49,310 bases of DNA from a virus: the IMG/VR virus record IMGVR_UViG_3300010413_001230, positions 1 through 49,310 of that record; one strand, 5' to 3'. Position 1 is the first letter of the stretch, and each line of letters opens with the position of its first letter. Positions 30,732 to 38,372 of this stretch are shown here, piece by piece. Made by a program: the position numbers and the translations under genes. The notes under the pieces are model-generated. The model made no database searches, had not been told where the DNA came from, and saw only the letters and a list, made by a program, of their open reading frames with translations.

Positions 30732-31996
30732 TATGCTAACACCCAGCCCCCATGATAGCTAATGCCTGTACTGGCATAGCGTAGCGCATCCAGCCGGTGA
30801 AAGTGCCTCTTGTTGTCTATGTCATCTGTCGGGTTGCCCATTGCATCCAACTTGCGCCTATAGCTCCCCAGTTCGTCTCTCAAACCTCGCAAGGTGCGAA
30901 AGAGCCGAAAGCGGCCGCTTTTCATCAGTTGTGTGACCCGATCGATCCCGCTCTCCACATCGTCAACAGGCGGCTCCTGTACCATCAAGCCACCCGCCAA
31001 CCAGTCAAGCCGGTGCTGCCCTTCCGACTTTGCGCCCCCGTACACCTGATAGCGCACCCCTTGAGGCAATGCCTCAAGCACCTCTTGCGCGTACCCGGCG
31101 CTCGTCTTGCCTCCGGTCATCTGCTCTTGATAGCAGTACCACACCGCGCTCTCAGGGTCTTGCGCCAGGTAGACGATCGCCGTGTTGGCCCCGCCAAAGT
31201 CCACACCGATCACGCGCTCCCAGGTGTCAGGAATTGGAAACGCATCGATCAGCATGTCGCCCGTGAATGCCGTGTAGATCAGCCCTGCAGGCCGGGTAAA
31301 CTGGCCCCGGTAGCGCATCTCAAAGCGCCAGTCCTGCATTTGCTTCTGGCGCCGCTCGAACTCACGCCGGGGAAACGCCGGGTTGACCACCGAAGCGAAG
31401 TTGATCACATCCACATCGGCACTGCCAGCCTCCCAGGCATCGTACACCTCAGTTTTGAGCCAGCCGAGGTTGTACGGTGTGGTGGTCCCAAGCGCCCGGC
31501 CCTCGTAGAGCGAAAGCCGCGCCTGCACTGCGTCCCAATCGTCAAGCGTGAAATCGTCTTGGCCGCATTCATCCAGCCACGCCGCTTTTGCCGTTGCCGA
31601 TTCGAGGCCGCCCCCAGCACTGGCAGAGCGCAAGATGATGCGCCCCCACATGGGATCATCGCTGCGCTTGGCCCAAAAGTCGCCGCCCGGCTCCCGAAGC
31701 TCGAGCACCTTGTCACCTGCCCACCAGCGGCCCACGCCGAGGAGCGTTTCAAAGACGGTTCGCATCTCGGGCAGCATCTTCAACTTGAAAAGATCGTAAC
31801 TGGCTGTTACTGCCAGGTAATCACCCGGCCCGTGTTCCTGCACCTCACGGTAGAGCCACCACGGGCCGAATGAGGTTTTGCCACCTTGAGAACCAGCAAT
31901 GACGAACACAAAACGGCGCTCCGAGCGCCACGCTCTTGCCTGCCCTTGATGGAATGAGAGCCGCGCTTTGCCATCATCAATCGTCCACAGGTTCAT
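30731..31996 (-). CDS. terL: Terminase large subunit
   Basis: 421 residues. Walker A AGSQGGKTS (34-42), Walker B AWLDE (139-143) and coupling motif TTT (171-173) form the ATPase. The RNase H-like nuclease follows with D266 (GVDFGGA), D346 (VDDVESG) and D403 (HRLDALRYA). It pumps DNA into the prohead and cuts concatemers. It overlaps terS by 20 bp. Confidence 0.95.
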   Translation of the reverse strand: MNLWTIDDGKARLSFHQGQARAWRSERRFVFVIAGSQGGKTSFGPWWLYREVQEHGPGDYLAVTASYDLFKLKMLPEMRTVFETLLGVGRWWAGDKVLELREPGGDFWAKRSDDPMWGRIILRSASAGGGLESATAKAAWLDECGQDDFTLDDWDAVQARLSLYEGRALGTTTPYNLGWLKTEVYDAWEAGSADVDVINFASVVNPAFPRREFERRQKQMQDWRFEMRYRGQFTRPAGLIYTAFTGDMLIDAFPIPDTWERVIGVDFGGANTAIVYLAQDPESAVWYCYQEQMTGGKTSAGYAQEVLEALPQGVRYQVYGGAKSEGQHRLDWLAGGLMVQEPPVDDVESGIDRVTQLMKSGRFRLFRTLRGLRDELGSYRRKLDAMGNPTDDIDNKRHFHRLDALRYASTGISYHGGWVLA

Positions 31997-32390
31997 TGGG
32001 CAAATTGACCACGATCTCGCTGATCATCGGCAATGGTTGGCCACCGCTCGTCACGTCCACCTGCTCCGACTTGGGCAGCCCAGCCCGGTCAAGGATGCTG
32101 TTTGCCGCCGCTACCCTATAGGGCCTGTCCTTGAGCGCCGCCCTGAGCGCCTTAACTGCCTCGGGCGCAAGTTCCTGCAACAGGGTATAAGACACGCCGA
32201 TGGCATCAACCTCCATGTCCTTGATCAACGCCTGGACCTCGAGCCATTCGGGCCACTTGTAGGGCGTTGTCCAGTGGATGCCGATCGCTTTGCACGATTC
32301 CTTGACGCTCCTTGAGAGCAAGTATTCCTTGATGTAATCTCGCTGCGTCGAGGTCAGCTTGGCCAACCTCTCTGCGTACTTGTCTTTCAC
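31977..32390 (-). CDS. terS: Terminase small subunit
   Basis: 137 residues. An N-terminal HTH-like region (KLTSTQRDYIKEYLLSRSVKESCKAIGIHWTTPYKW), an oligomerisation helix pair (MEVDAIGVSYTLLQELAPEAVKALRAALKDRPYRVAAANSILDRAGLPKSEQVDV) and a short basic/acidic tail. It would recognise the packaging site. A large palindrome lies just upstream (32404-32492). Confidence 0.85.
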   Translation of the reverse strand: MKDKYAERLAKLTSTQRDYIKEYLLSRSVKESCKAIGIHWTTPYKWPEWLEVQALIKDMEVDAIGVSYTLLQELAPEAVKALRAALKDRPYRVAAANSILDRAGLPKSEQVDVTSGGQPLPMISEIVVNLPNEPVDD

Positions 32391-32403
32391 ATCACCATCC
32401 TAT

Positions 32404-32492
32404 CTTGTGTCTTGGCAAGGAGCGCTCATGCCAGGGAGGATATAGCGTAGGGGGGGATACGCTAACATGAGCGCCCTTTGCCAAGACACAAG
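32404..32492. repeat. Long imperfect palindrome upstream of terS
   Basis: 27-bp arms 32404-32430 and 32466-32492 are complementary apart from two or so positions; the outer CTTGTGTCTTGGCAA is perfect. Nested inside is a second perfect 7-bp stem (TAGCGTA 32443-32449, TACGCTA 32458-32464) around a loop containing seven consecutive G. It sits 14 bp from the terS start. Candidate roles are a packaging (pac/cos) recognition site or a regulatory hairpin at the head of the packaging operon. Confidence 0.8.
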
Positions 32493-32520
32493 ACCCCACC
32501 CACAAGATCCGTCTATCAAT

Positions 32521-32826
32521 CTAGCAGCACGCCCCGCTGATCGAATGCACCCGACTAAAGCTCTTGGGCCATCGGTCAGGATGCGGCCGGGGCCAACGAT
32601 ACGAACTCGGCACACCGGACACGTCAACGTGGTAGCCATCCTTGCACAGTTTCACGCCGACCAATCCCCGCGCCAGGGGCTGCAAGGAAATGTCCCTGAT
32701 GATGTACATGCGATTCTCACGATCGGCAAAGAGCGCATACACCGGAACAGCCCCACAATCGCCCTCTACCATCTGGCCCACATTAGATGGCTTCAACCTA
32801 CAGTCTGGCATTCTCTTTGTGGTCAC
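32521..32826 (-). CDS. Small hypothetical protein
   Basis: 101 residues from GTG 32826, which has AGGAGGTG upstream; a TTG start at 32862 would add 12 residues. The sequence begins MTTKRMPDCRLKPSNVGQMVEGDCGAVPVYALFADRENRMYIIRDISLQPLARGLVGVKLCKDGYHVDV. Its third-position GC is high across the region where another minus-strand frame (32400-32639) overlaps, so this frame is preferred. No family is recognised. It lies between the exported protein gene and the palindrome. Confidence 0.6.
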   Translation of the reverse strand: MTTKRMPDCRLKPSNVGQMVEGDCGAVPVYALFADRENRMYIIRDISLQPLARGLVGVKLCKDGYHVDVSGVPSSYRWPRPHPDRWPKSFSRVHSISGACC

Positions 32827-32871
32827 GTTTCCACCTCCTATCCTATACGTGATGACGGGCAAATGCCCGTA

Positions 32872-33615
32872 TTATCTCGGCCATACCACTGGCGCTCGAT
32901 CTGCTACCACAGTTTGGATCACCGTTTGGATCTGCTCAATCGTCGCGCAATTGCCACCCGGTACACAGGTAGGGCAGGGTGTTGCCGAGGGTGTTGCTGA
33001 TTGCTCCACTACTCGAATGGTGCAGTTGTCCACATACACCGCGTTGTTCTTGGTGGGCCAGTTGTTGTTGGCCCCCACTGCTACCCTGATGCGATCGCCC
33101 CAGGCTTGAGCGGTGACAGATACCTTGTGCCACTGGCGATAACTGCCCCACGGCTGCTGTTGGCCCCAAATCATCGTGCGCTCGAACACACCAGCGCCCC
33201 ACGGGTTGATGCCAACAAAAGCGGCCTGCTGGCCATCGGGCTCAGAAATGGCGTAGACGTAGCACGAGAACTCATACCACTTGCCGGCCTCCACTGCTAC
33301 GCTCTGGTGGATAGTGCCAAACGAGTTGGCAAAGGTGGCAAACCAGCGTTGGCTAAAGTCGCCGCTGTAGACGATGCTCGATTCTCCCTTGAACTCCGGC
33401 CGCTTGCAAGGACTCGGGCACCATCGATCTGTGGGAAGCGCCGCATAGTCCCAACCCACTGCTACATAGACCTCGGGCGCATTGTCGCGCTGGGTAAAGC
33501 CCTGCTCAAAGTCGGGATTGACCAGGGCAGGCTGTGACACTTGGGCCATCGAGAACGCGCCCACAACCAGCAGGAAAACGAATGTCAGGAGAGCAGCCAC
33601 AAGTCGGGTTTTCAT
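32872..33615 (-). CDS. Exported carbohydrate-binding-like protein
   Basis: 247 residues from the ATG at 33615, overlapping the upstream stop (ATGA). Signal peptide: MKTRLVAALLTFVFLLVVGAFSMAQ. The mature part opens with VNPDFEQGFTQRDNAPEVYVAVGWDY and contains SIHQ/WYEFSCYVYAISEP and WGDRIRVAVGANNNWPTKNNAVYVDNCTIRVV, the plan of CBM4/9-like beta-sandwich domains. The tail SATPSATPCPTCVPGGNC is Thr/Pro/Cys-rich as in many Chloroflexota exported proteins. It adjoins the holin-like genes, so a lysis or wall-binding role is possible. No catalytic domain is seen. Confidence 0.7.
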   Translation of the reverse strand: MKTRLVAALLTFVFLLVVGAFSMAQVSQPALVNPDFEQGFTQRDNAPEVYVAVGWDYAALPTDRWCPSPCKRPEFKGESSIVYSGDFSQRWFATFANSFGTIHQSVAVEAGKWYEFSCYVYAISEPDGQQAAFVGINPWGAGVFERTMIWGQQQPWGSYRQWHKVSVTAQAWGDRIRVAVGANNNWPTKNNAVYVDNCTIRVVEQSATPSATPCPTCVPGGNCATIEQIQTVIQTVVADRAPVVWPR

Positions 33616-33857
33616 ACCAGCCCTAACCATTGCTTGAGCGCTGAAACAGCAATCGGCACAAGGATAGCCGCCATCAAGCCGCCCGTGCCGCTGAGTACCC
33701 AGGCCAAGCGCTCAAGCTTGTCAATGCGTACATCTTGCGCCTCGTGCCGGTTGCACACCTGATCCAACTTGGTCTTGATGTATTGCAGGTCGGCAGCCAG
33801 AACGGCAACCGTTACCTTGGTTTCCGTTGGCGTGATTGCGGCATCGCCCCCATTCAC
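33612..33857 (-). CDS. Holin/XhlA-like membrane protein
   Basis: 81 residues. An N-terminal coiled-coil-like stretch (KVTVAVLAADLQYIKTKLDQVCNRHEAQDVRIDKLERL) precedes a single C-terminal transmembrane helix (VLSGTGGLMAAILVPIAVSAL), the layout of XhlA-type accessory holins. It is coupled to both neighbours, forming a three-gene cluster with the next holin-like gene and the exported protein. Confidence 0.7.
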   Translation of the reverse strand: MNGGDAAITPTETKVTVAVLAADLQYIKTKLDQVCNRHEAQDVRIDKLERLAWVLSGTGGLMAAILVPIAVSALKQWLGLV

Positions 33858-34087
33858 AGCTTGTGATCCTTCTCAAGCGCACGGACCACAGCACGGACAG
33901 AGGTTTGCACGCGCTCGGTGGCAAAGTAGGCGATGCATAGAGCCGCAACCGGCTGCAGGGCCACGATCACCCACTTTACATCTTCAAAGATCGAGGGAGC
34001 CAGGTATTTGCCCCCGAAGTACAAGATCGCGCTCACAACGAGGTCAACAATCACCGTCCAGAACTCTTTGAGCTTCAAAATGGGCAT
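33854..34087 (-). CDS. Putative holin
   Basis: 77 residues with two likely transmembrane helices (FWTVIVDLVVSAILYFGGKYLA and WVIVALQPVAALCIAYFA) and a basic/charged C-terminus (VRALEKDHKL). Size and layout fit small phage holins. It is the first gene after the terminator at 34113-34141, hence the probable first gene of the late transcription unit. Confidence 0.7.
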   Translation of the reverse strand: MPILKLKEFWTVIVDLVVSAILYFGGKYLAPSIFEDVKWVIVALQPVAALCIAYFATERVQTSVRAVVRALEKDHKL

Positions 34088-34112
34088 GGTTTTCCCCTTT
34101 CAGATAGGTAGC

Positions 34113-34141
34113 AAAAAAGCACGACAACGCAAGTCGTGCTT
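34113..34141 (-). terminator. Rho-independent terminator ending the early region
   Basis: A perfect 9-bp stem (AAGCACGAC 34117-34125 with GTCGTGCTT 34133-34141) with a 7-nt loop. On the minus strand it is followed by six U (34113-34118 as A on the plus strand). It stops leftward transcripts after the winged-helix gene (34185-34418) and separates early from late genes. Confidence 0.88.
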
Positions 34142-34159
34142 CTGATGATACCACAAGGT

Positions 34160-34178
34160 GGTCAAGGTGTACTTGACC
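34160..34178. promoter_or_regulatory. Inverted repeat, possible operator
   Basis: GGTCAAG (34160-34166) and CTTGACC (34172-34178) form a perfect 7-bp inverted repeat with a 5-bp centre, between the winged-helix gene and the terminator. The minus strand contains TTGACC, a -35-like box, but I see no well-spaced -10. It might bind the adjacent winged-helix protein. Confidence 0.45.
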
Positions 34179-34184
34179 GATTTA

Positions 34185-34418
34185 TTAGAACGCTACACCT
34201 GCACAAACCAATTCACGCAAAGCGCACACCTGCCAAACGCCATCATCTTGATAGATGGGCAGCACACGAGAGAGACAGATCATCAGCTCCCATGCTCCCT
34301 GCCGCGTGAGGCCAGTCATATCAGCCACGCTGGCTGTGCTCAAGCCGTCGCCATGCGCCAGGTGCCAAACGACAAGCGCGACCTTTTCCCGAGGTGTGTA
34401 CTCGCTTTCCAGTGTCAT
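34185..34418 (-). CDS. Winged-helix DNA-binding protein
   Basis: 77 residues. TPREKVALVVWHLAHGDGLSTASVADMTGLTRQGAWELMICLSRVLPIYQDDGVWQV is a classic winged-helix pattern with the recognition helix in LTRQGAWELMICLSR and the wing in YQDDGVWQV. As the last gene before the early terminator and beside an inverted repeat, it is a candidate switch for late transcription. It overlaps the methyltransferase start by four bases. Confidence 0.78.
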   Translation of the reverse strand: MTLESEYTPREKVALVVWHLAHGDGLSTASVADMTGLTRQGAWELMICLSRVLPIYQDDGVWQVCALRELVCAGVAF

Positions 34419-35923
34419 AGTGCAAGCTCCATCTGTATCGGTTCCGAAAGGCGCGGGATGATATGATCATCGCAATACTCTTTGCTCAACTCAATCAGGA
34501 CCACACGCCGACGCAAGCGGATGGCGACCTTTGCCGTGGTTCCCGAACCGCCGAAGGGGTCCAAGACGGTGCAGGGTATAGGCTCAAAGGGTGTGGTATA
34601 GTGTCCACTGTCGTGACTAAAGCGATCTTCAGAACAGTCACAGGTTGGTTGCCATCTAAGAGTGATGGAAGAACAATAACGTCCTCCCTGCTGGGCCCCA
34701 CCCGTAGAGGCTGTGAGACTCGGTTGGTTCCCTCTTGTGCCAAGGGGTCTAGAGCTTGGCCTATCTGTATATGCCTCTTTCTCCGTCACCCTCTCCCAAG
34801 GTGCCCCACACTCTGGGCAACACCCACGCTCGCTCGTTCCCGCCTTGATCATCGGCTCCACGAGGGCAGGGGGAAATGTGGCGAAGTGGGCACCGGCGTA
34901 GGAGCCGGGGTTGATCAGCCACACGGTGCGGAGGTTGCGGCTTGACACCGGCCCCCAGGTGGCCTCGCTCCAAGATTCATTATCCTTGATGCCCAGTCCT
35001 GGCTCTTGAGTCTTATTCAGCTTGTGATACTCTGGTCCCCTAGAATGTGTGTTCTGACTGGCCCCTTCTTTTACTGCCTCAGCATCATAGAAATAGCTCT
35101 TGCTCTTTGCCAGCAGAAACACGTACTCATGCCCCTTTGTCGGCCTGTCCGTCACGCTCTCCGGCATACAACTGCCCGAGTAGGTAGAGCAGAAACTGAC
35201 GCCCTTGGCCCACACGATGTCCGAGCGCAAGTACCACCCATCGGCCTGGAGGGCAAAGGCCACACGCCAGGGGATGCCGATCAAGTCCTTGGGCTTGAGG
35301 TTGCCCGCTGCCCGGCGCTTGGATGATTCAAACTCTTTTGCCCGCCGATTCATCCCGCCGCCTTGATTGCTTGGCGCATCGGGCGCATAACCGCCCCCGC
35401 CTGAGTAACTATCCCCAAAATTGAGCCAAAACGTCCCATCATCGCGCAAGACCCGCCACAACTCCCTTGCCACCAGGACGATGTGGCCGACGAACATCTC
35501 CACCGTCGGCTCCAGGCCGAGGCAGCCACGCCAGCCGCCGCAGAGAGAGCACCATTGACCCAATGATGCCCTTTGTTCTATTTCCTCATATCCTGAAATA
35601 GGGGAGCGGCGTTGTCCCTGCTCATACATCCTCTGCAAATCATCAGCGGTTTGATCCCGCCTCCCTGTGGCTCTCGTTTGCTCCTCCCCCCACACATGCT
35701 CACACCCCTCTGCACATCCCGGCACCTCAATCTCTGGCAGCCCGGCCATCGGCGCATAGCTCACCGGGGGCCATTCGATGGGAGGCAGGCCGTAGTCCCT
35801 CAAGCCCCAATAGGGGGGCGAAGTCACCACACAATGCACGCTCCCCGCCGCAAGCGCCCGGAGCACATCGAGCACATGGCCCTGGTAGAGCTTACTGCCG
35901 TTCAGTTTCCAATAGGGTTCCAC
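34415..35923 (-). CDS. DNA methyltransferase (N4/N6, beta-type order)
   Basis: 502 residues from GTG 35923 (GGAAAGG upstream); longer reading upstream is shadow. Motif IV is TSPPYWG (34-40) near the N-terminus. The FxGxG/SAM motif LDPFGGSGTT comes near the C-terminus (about 460), giving the beta-class order. SPPY(W) is common in cytosine-N4 and some adenine-N6 enzymes. A zinc-ribbon-like CCPECGAPWERV...CDC lies before the last motif. No cognate restriction gene is beside it, so protection from host restriction or a regulatory role is more likely. Some lineages pair such enzymes with nearby nucleases such as 37773-38372. Confidence 0.88.
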   Translation of the reverse strand: MEPYWKLNGSKLYQGHVLDVLRALAAGSVHCVVTSPPYWGLRDYGLPPIEWPPVSYAPMAGLPEIEVPGCAEGCEHVWGEEQTRATGRRDQTADDLQRMYEQGQRRSPISGYEEIEQRASLGQWCSLCGGWRGCLGLEPTVEMFVGHIVLVARELWRVLRDDGTFWLNFGDSYSGGGGYAPDAPSNQGGGMNRRAKEFESSKRRAAGNLKPKDLIGIPWRVAFALQADGWYLRSDIVWAKGVSFCSTYSGSCMPESVTDRPTKGHEYVFLLAKSKSYFYDAEAVKEGASQNTHSRGPEYHKLNKTQEPGLGIKDNESWSEATWGPVSSRNLRTVWLINPGSYAGAHFATFPPALVEPMIKAGTSERGCCPECGAPWERVTEKEAYTDRPSSRPLGTRGNQPSLTASTGGAQQGGRYCSSITLRWQPTCDCSEDRFSHDSGHYTTPFEPIPCTVLDPFGGSGTTAKVAIRLRRRVVLIELSKEYCDDHIIPRLSEPIQMELAL

Positions 35924-36155
35924 AGAAAAACCTTTCCAGCTCTGCCAGCCGGGCGTCAACCGCCTGCAGATCGTGATCGAGCATCGCAAACCGGGCAGCC
36001 TGGACCAGGGCAGCCACGCGGGCGCATTTCTCCACATGCTCGACAAGCACCTGCGTTGTTTCCTCTTTCCATTGCACCCAAACTGGCGTATGAAATGCCC
36101 CTGCACGAGTAGCCCATTGGAGGAGACAAACAACAGTCCTATCTTCCACGGCCAT
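35892..36155 (-). CDS. Small helical protein
   Basis: 87 residues, almost wholly helical (QVLVEHVEKCARVAALVQAARFAMLDHDLQAVDARLAELERFFCGTLL). It overlaps the methyltransferase start by 32 bp and the tiny membrane gene upstream by 17 bp. I do not recognise it. Coiled-coil potential suggests an oligomeric accessory. Confidence 0.6.
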   Translation of the reverse strand: MAVEDRTVVCLLQWATRAGAFHTPVWVQWKEETTQVLVEHVEKCARVAALVQAARFAMLDHDLQAVDARLAELERFFCGTLLETERQ

Positions 36156-36291
36156 TGCCCTTGCCCCTGATCAGCCGATCAATGCGCCGCTTTTGCTCCT
36201 CTTGCCGGCGCATCTTGACAGCCAAGTAGCCGAGAGACAGAGCGCACAGGATGCACACGGCAAAGGTCCAAAAAGCATCTTGTGCTCTCAC
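36139..36291 (-). CDS. Tiny membrane protein (50 residues)
   Basis: The GTG at 36291 overlaps the upstream stop (GTGA). One transmembrane helix (DAFWTFAVCILCALSLGYLAV, residues 5-25) is followed by a strongly basic tail (KMRRQEEQKRRIDRLIRGKGNGRGR). Coding is supported by the coupling, the clean N-in/C-basic topology signal and the absence of another gene here. It is part of a run of small membrane genes (36139-37475). Confidence 0.65.
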   Translation of the reverse strand: MRAQDAFWTFAVCILCALSLGYLAVKMRRQEEQKRRIDRLIRGKGNGRGR

Positions 36292-36461
36292 TGGAACACC
36301 TGCCTGGCCCTGAGCACCACTTGGGGCTGAACATAAATCGGAGCCGCGGCGACCTGAACCGTCACCGCCACCAGTGGCTTGTCAGAAAGCAGCCACACAG
36401 CCAGGATGCCCCCTGTGCAAATCATCAAGGCCGATGCCAGAATCAAAGCTGCTGTTATCAC
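36288..36461 (-). CDS. Tiny membrane protein (57 residues)
   Basis: GTG 36461 has GGGAGGA upstream and overlaps the previous stop by four bases. A long hydrophobic helix (ITAALILASALMICTGGILAVWLL) is followed by VTVQVAAAPIYVQPQVVLRARQVFQ. A longer reading (from 36671) is low-complexity and rejected. Role unknown. Confidence 0.62.
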   Translation of the reverse strand: MITAALILASALMICTGGILAVWLLSDKPLVAVTVQVAAAPIYVQPQVVLRARQVFQ

Positions 36462-36673
36462 AGATAATCCTCCCTCAGTACATCGCACGAGATTTTCAGC
36501 ATCGGGGCAATCCGAGTCTGATCCCCACTGTTCACCGCCGCCACCAGCCCGGCCAACGTGTAGAAAAGCTGCAAGTTGCGCCGGTCCAAGCTCACATTCT
36601 TGACACTTGCACAAAACGCCCCGGCCAGGTAGCCGACCACACCACCGATCGTCAGAGCAAGGATGATCCACAT
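36458..36673 (-). CDS. Small membrane protein (71 residues)
   Basis: ATG 36673 with GGAGGGTGACGAG before it. N-terminal helix WIILALTIGGVVGYLAGAFCA, then a soluble part (SLDRRNLQLFYTLAGLVAAVNSGDQTRIAPMLKISCDVLREDYL). It continues the coupled series of small membrane genes. No family is recognised. Confidence 0.65.
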   Translation of the reverse strand: MWIILALTIGGVVGYLAGAFCASVKNVSLDRRNLQLFYTLAGLVAAVNSGDQTRIAPMLKISCDVLREDYL

Positions 36674-36677
36674 CTCG

Positions 36678-37475
36678 TCACCCTCCATCACTTGATAGCG
36701 CCCGGCGCACGGTTGACGCACTCGGCATGTTCAAGTGCTCTTCAGCCAGGAGCAGGGCAAGCCCTTCTCGCGTCAGGTTGTCGGCCTGCCCGTTCAGCTT
36801 GGCCACTACCCGTTTCACATCGGCCTGCGTTGCGCTCTCCCAGGACCACCTTTGTGTCAGCTCGGCCACTTGCTGTGTCAACTGCTCAAGTTTCTGTGTC
36901 AGGTTGGCACCGGCCTGCGTCAGGTTGGCCCCTGTTTCCGTCAGCCAGTGTTCCCGCTCCGTCAGCCAATCGGCAAAGCGCAATTCGTAGGAGCCAAAGA
37001 GAAAGCCCAGCTCGATCATTCCCCCGTAGTAGTCAAGCGTCACGGCAATGCCCGAAATCAGCGGCCCCCAGGCCAGCGCCAGTTGCCGCCACGCTGATTC
37101 GGCAAAGAGCGATTGCCGGCTTGCAAACGTCACCAGCAGGTTGATGGCCGTGCCCGTGAGGGAAGCCACCAGGGCGCTGATGTCCCAGGCGTTGTGCTCC
37201 TGTCTCAGCACCTTGCGAAAGACCTCGATCACCGTGAATGGCGTGTTGGCCTCGGCTCCCCACACAATCAGGGCGCTCCCCCAAATCACCAACCAGCTCT
37301 GCACGTTGGGCGCAATCACGCCCACGTCGGAGAACGCAAAGGCAAAGATGCCCGTGAGCGCAAAGCCCAGCATCGAGGCCACCAAAGGCACGAACATGCC
37401 CCAGGTTCGCCAATCGTGCCAGGGCGCACGAGGCCGCTTTGCTTCCAAAAAGCCCAAGTAATCGTTTTGCGTCAT
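36678..37475 (-). CDS. Polytopic membrane protein with coiled coil and HTH-like end
   Basis: 265 residues. Four or so transmembrane helices (WGMFVPLVASMLGFALTGIFAFAF, WLVIWGSALIVW, ISALVASLTGTAINLLVTF, GPLISGIAVTLDYYG) lead into a heptad segment (LTETGANLTQAGANLTQKLEQLTQQVAELTQRW) and a C-terminal HTH-like sequence (NLTREGLALLLAEEHLNMPSASTVRRAL). It resembles membrane-anchored phage proteins of the DUF2637 kind in layout only. A link between membrane and DNA is conceivable. Confidence 0.7.
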   Translation of the reverse strand: MTQNDYLGFLEAKRPRAPWHDWRTWGMFVPLVASMLGFALTGIFAFAFSDVGVIAPNVQSWLVIWGSALIVWGAEANTPFTVIEVFRKVLRQEHNAWDISALVASLTGTAINLLVTFASRQSLFAESAWRQLALAWGPLISGIAVTLDYYGGMIELGFLFGSYELRFADWLTEREHWLTETGANLTQAGANLTQKLEQLTQQVAELTQRWSWESATQADVKRVVAKLNGQADNLTREGLALLLAEEHLNMPSASTVRRALSSDGG

Positions 37476-37628
37476 TTTACCTACCCCCTTTTGAGTGGGG
37501 GAGTGCCCTTCACACTCCCCAGGTTACTCCCCAGGTTACTCCCCAGGTTACTCCCCAAGATCAAAAAGCCTTAACTGCTCCGGTCCGTGCTCTCGCTCGA
37601 AGCGCGATTGCTCTCGCTCAAGCTGTGC
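37476..37628. other. Non-coding segment with hairpin and 12-bp iterons
   Basis: GGGGAGTG (37498-37505) pairs with CACTCCCC (37513-37520). It runs into three exact copies of the 12-mer TCCCCAGGTTAC (37516-37551) plus a partial fourth to 37557. The repeat unit contains AGGTTAC, also present in the repressor operator at 520-532. No gene is credible here. A protein-binding array is likely. Confidence 0.7.
37516..37557. repeat. Tandem 12-bp repeats
   Basis: TCCCCAGGTTAC occurs three times head to tail at 37516, 37528 and 37540, with TCCCCA starting a fourth at 37552. Spacers and repeat length exclude a CRISPR array. It is comparable with iterons or operators. Their position upstream of the membrane-gene cluster suggests regulation of that cluster. 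Confidence 0.85.
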
Positions 37629-37769
37629 CTAGCTGATCTCCCCTGAGATATGATCCTTTACGTGACCATCCGGCTGATAAAACCAGATGGTATGAATAGG
37701 GGAGGCCAAGTCCCAGTCCATACGCCAGCCATCGAGGGCCGTTATTTGGCCTGTAAGTCTCTCTTCCAT
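37629..37769 (-). CDS. Small hypothetical protein (46 residues)
   Basis: ATG at 37769, three bases after the stop of the upstream gene. MEERLTGQITALDGWRMDWDLASPIHTIWFYQPDGHVKDHISGEIS is compositionally protein-like (aromatic and acidic residues in register). No strong Shine-Dalgarno is seen, so expression would rely on coupling. Confidence 0.5.
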   Translation of the reverse strand: MEERLTGQITALDGWRMDWDLASPIHTIWFYQPDGHVKDHISGEIS

Positions 37770-37772
37770 TGT

Positions 37773-38372
37773 CTATGTCTCACAAACAAAACTGTCAGAC
37801 ATAGACAGAAAATCCATTTTGGCCTGTTTCATCTCTTGGAAGACCTCAATTACTCTGAGAAAACCATCAGGCCACTCCCGAATGTAATGCTCCCACTTCC
37901 GATTGCGCTTATGAGAATTGTAGTAACGCCCACATCTGGAATATTCCTGTGCTGTGATAGCCATGTAGCGACCTTTCCCAGCCTTGGAGAATTTCTTGAC
38001 CCAATCTGCCCTCGAAAACAAGAACGGGTAAACAAAACTATCACACTCTCCAAAGAGCACATACCAATCAGCACGATATTCACTTGTCGCCACAGAAAAT
38101 GCCCATTGTAGAGTATCCTTGATTACTCTTGTTCGCCCATTGAGAACTTTTGTAACGCCCTTCCTAGTCAGAGTATTCGAGAACTTGACTTGAAATGTCT
38201 GCCCAGGAAACAGCCTAGACTTGTATACATCAAAGCCGGGATGGTTCCCCCCTGGAAGCCTACCTTGCACAGCCTGAGCAACCAATATCTCCACAGCCTC
38301 AGCACATGAAAGCTCTTTGATCCCCCCAAGTTCAATCGGCAAATCTGACAAAGGGAAAGACATTTCAATCAC
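37773..38372 (-). CDS. Possible PD-(D/E)XK nuclease, AT-rich
   Basis: 199 residues from GTG 38372 (or ATG 38363). The stretch NHPGFDVYKSRLFPGQTFQVKFSNTLT gives D-x12-QVK, the core of a PD-(D/E)XK active site as found in several restriction-type endonucleases. RADWYVLFGECDSFVYPFLF follows as the typical third strand. It is AT-rich compared with its surroundings, which suggests horizontal acquisition. Nuclease function is inferred from one motif only. Confidence 0.55.
   Translation of the reverse strand: MIEMSFPLSDLPIELGGIKELSCAEAVEILVAQAVQGRLPGGNHPGFDVYKSRLFPGQTFQVKFSNTLTRKGVTKVLNGRTRVIKDTLQWAFSVATSEYRADWYVLFGECDSFVYPFLFSRADWVKKFSKAGKGRYMAITAQEYSRCGRYYNSHKRNRKWEHYIREWPDGFLRVIEVFQEMKQAKMDFLSMSDSFVCET

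Noticed and set aside
32400-32639. 79-residue minus-strand frame with a CPVC motif upstream of terS
   Set aside because: It overlaps the 32521-32826 frame, has poorer third-position GC, no proper Shine-Dalgarno, and its 3' end is encoded by the palindrome.
36462-36671. Long N-terminal reading of the small membrane gene 36288-36461
   Set aside because: Overlaps 36458-36673 in another frame and looks non-coding; GTG 36461 has a good Shine-Dalgarno.
37516-37557. CRISPR-like repeat
   Set aside because: Units are only 12 bp, contiguous and without spacers.
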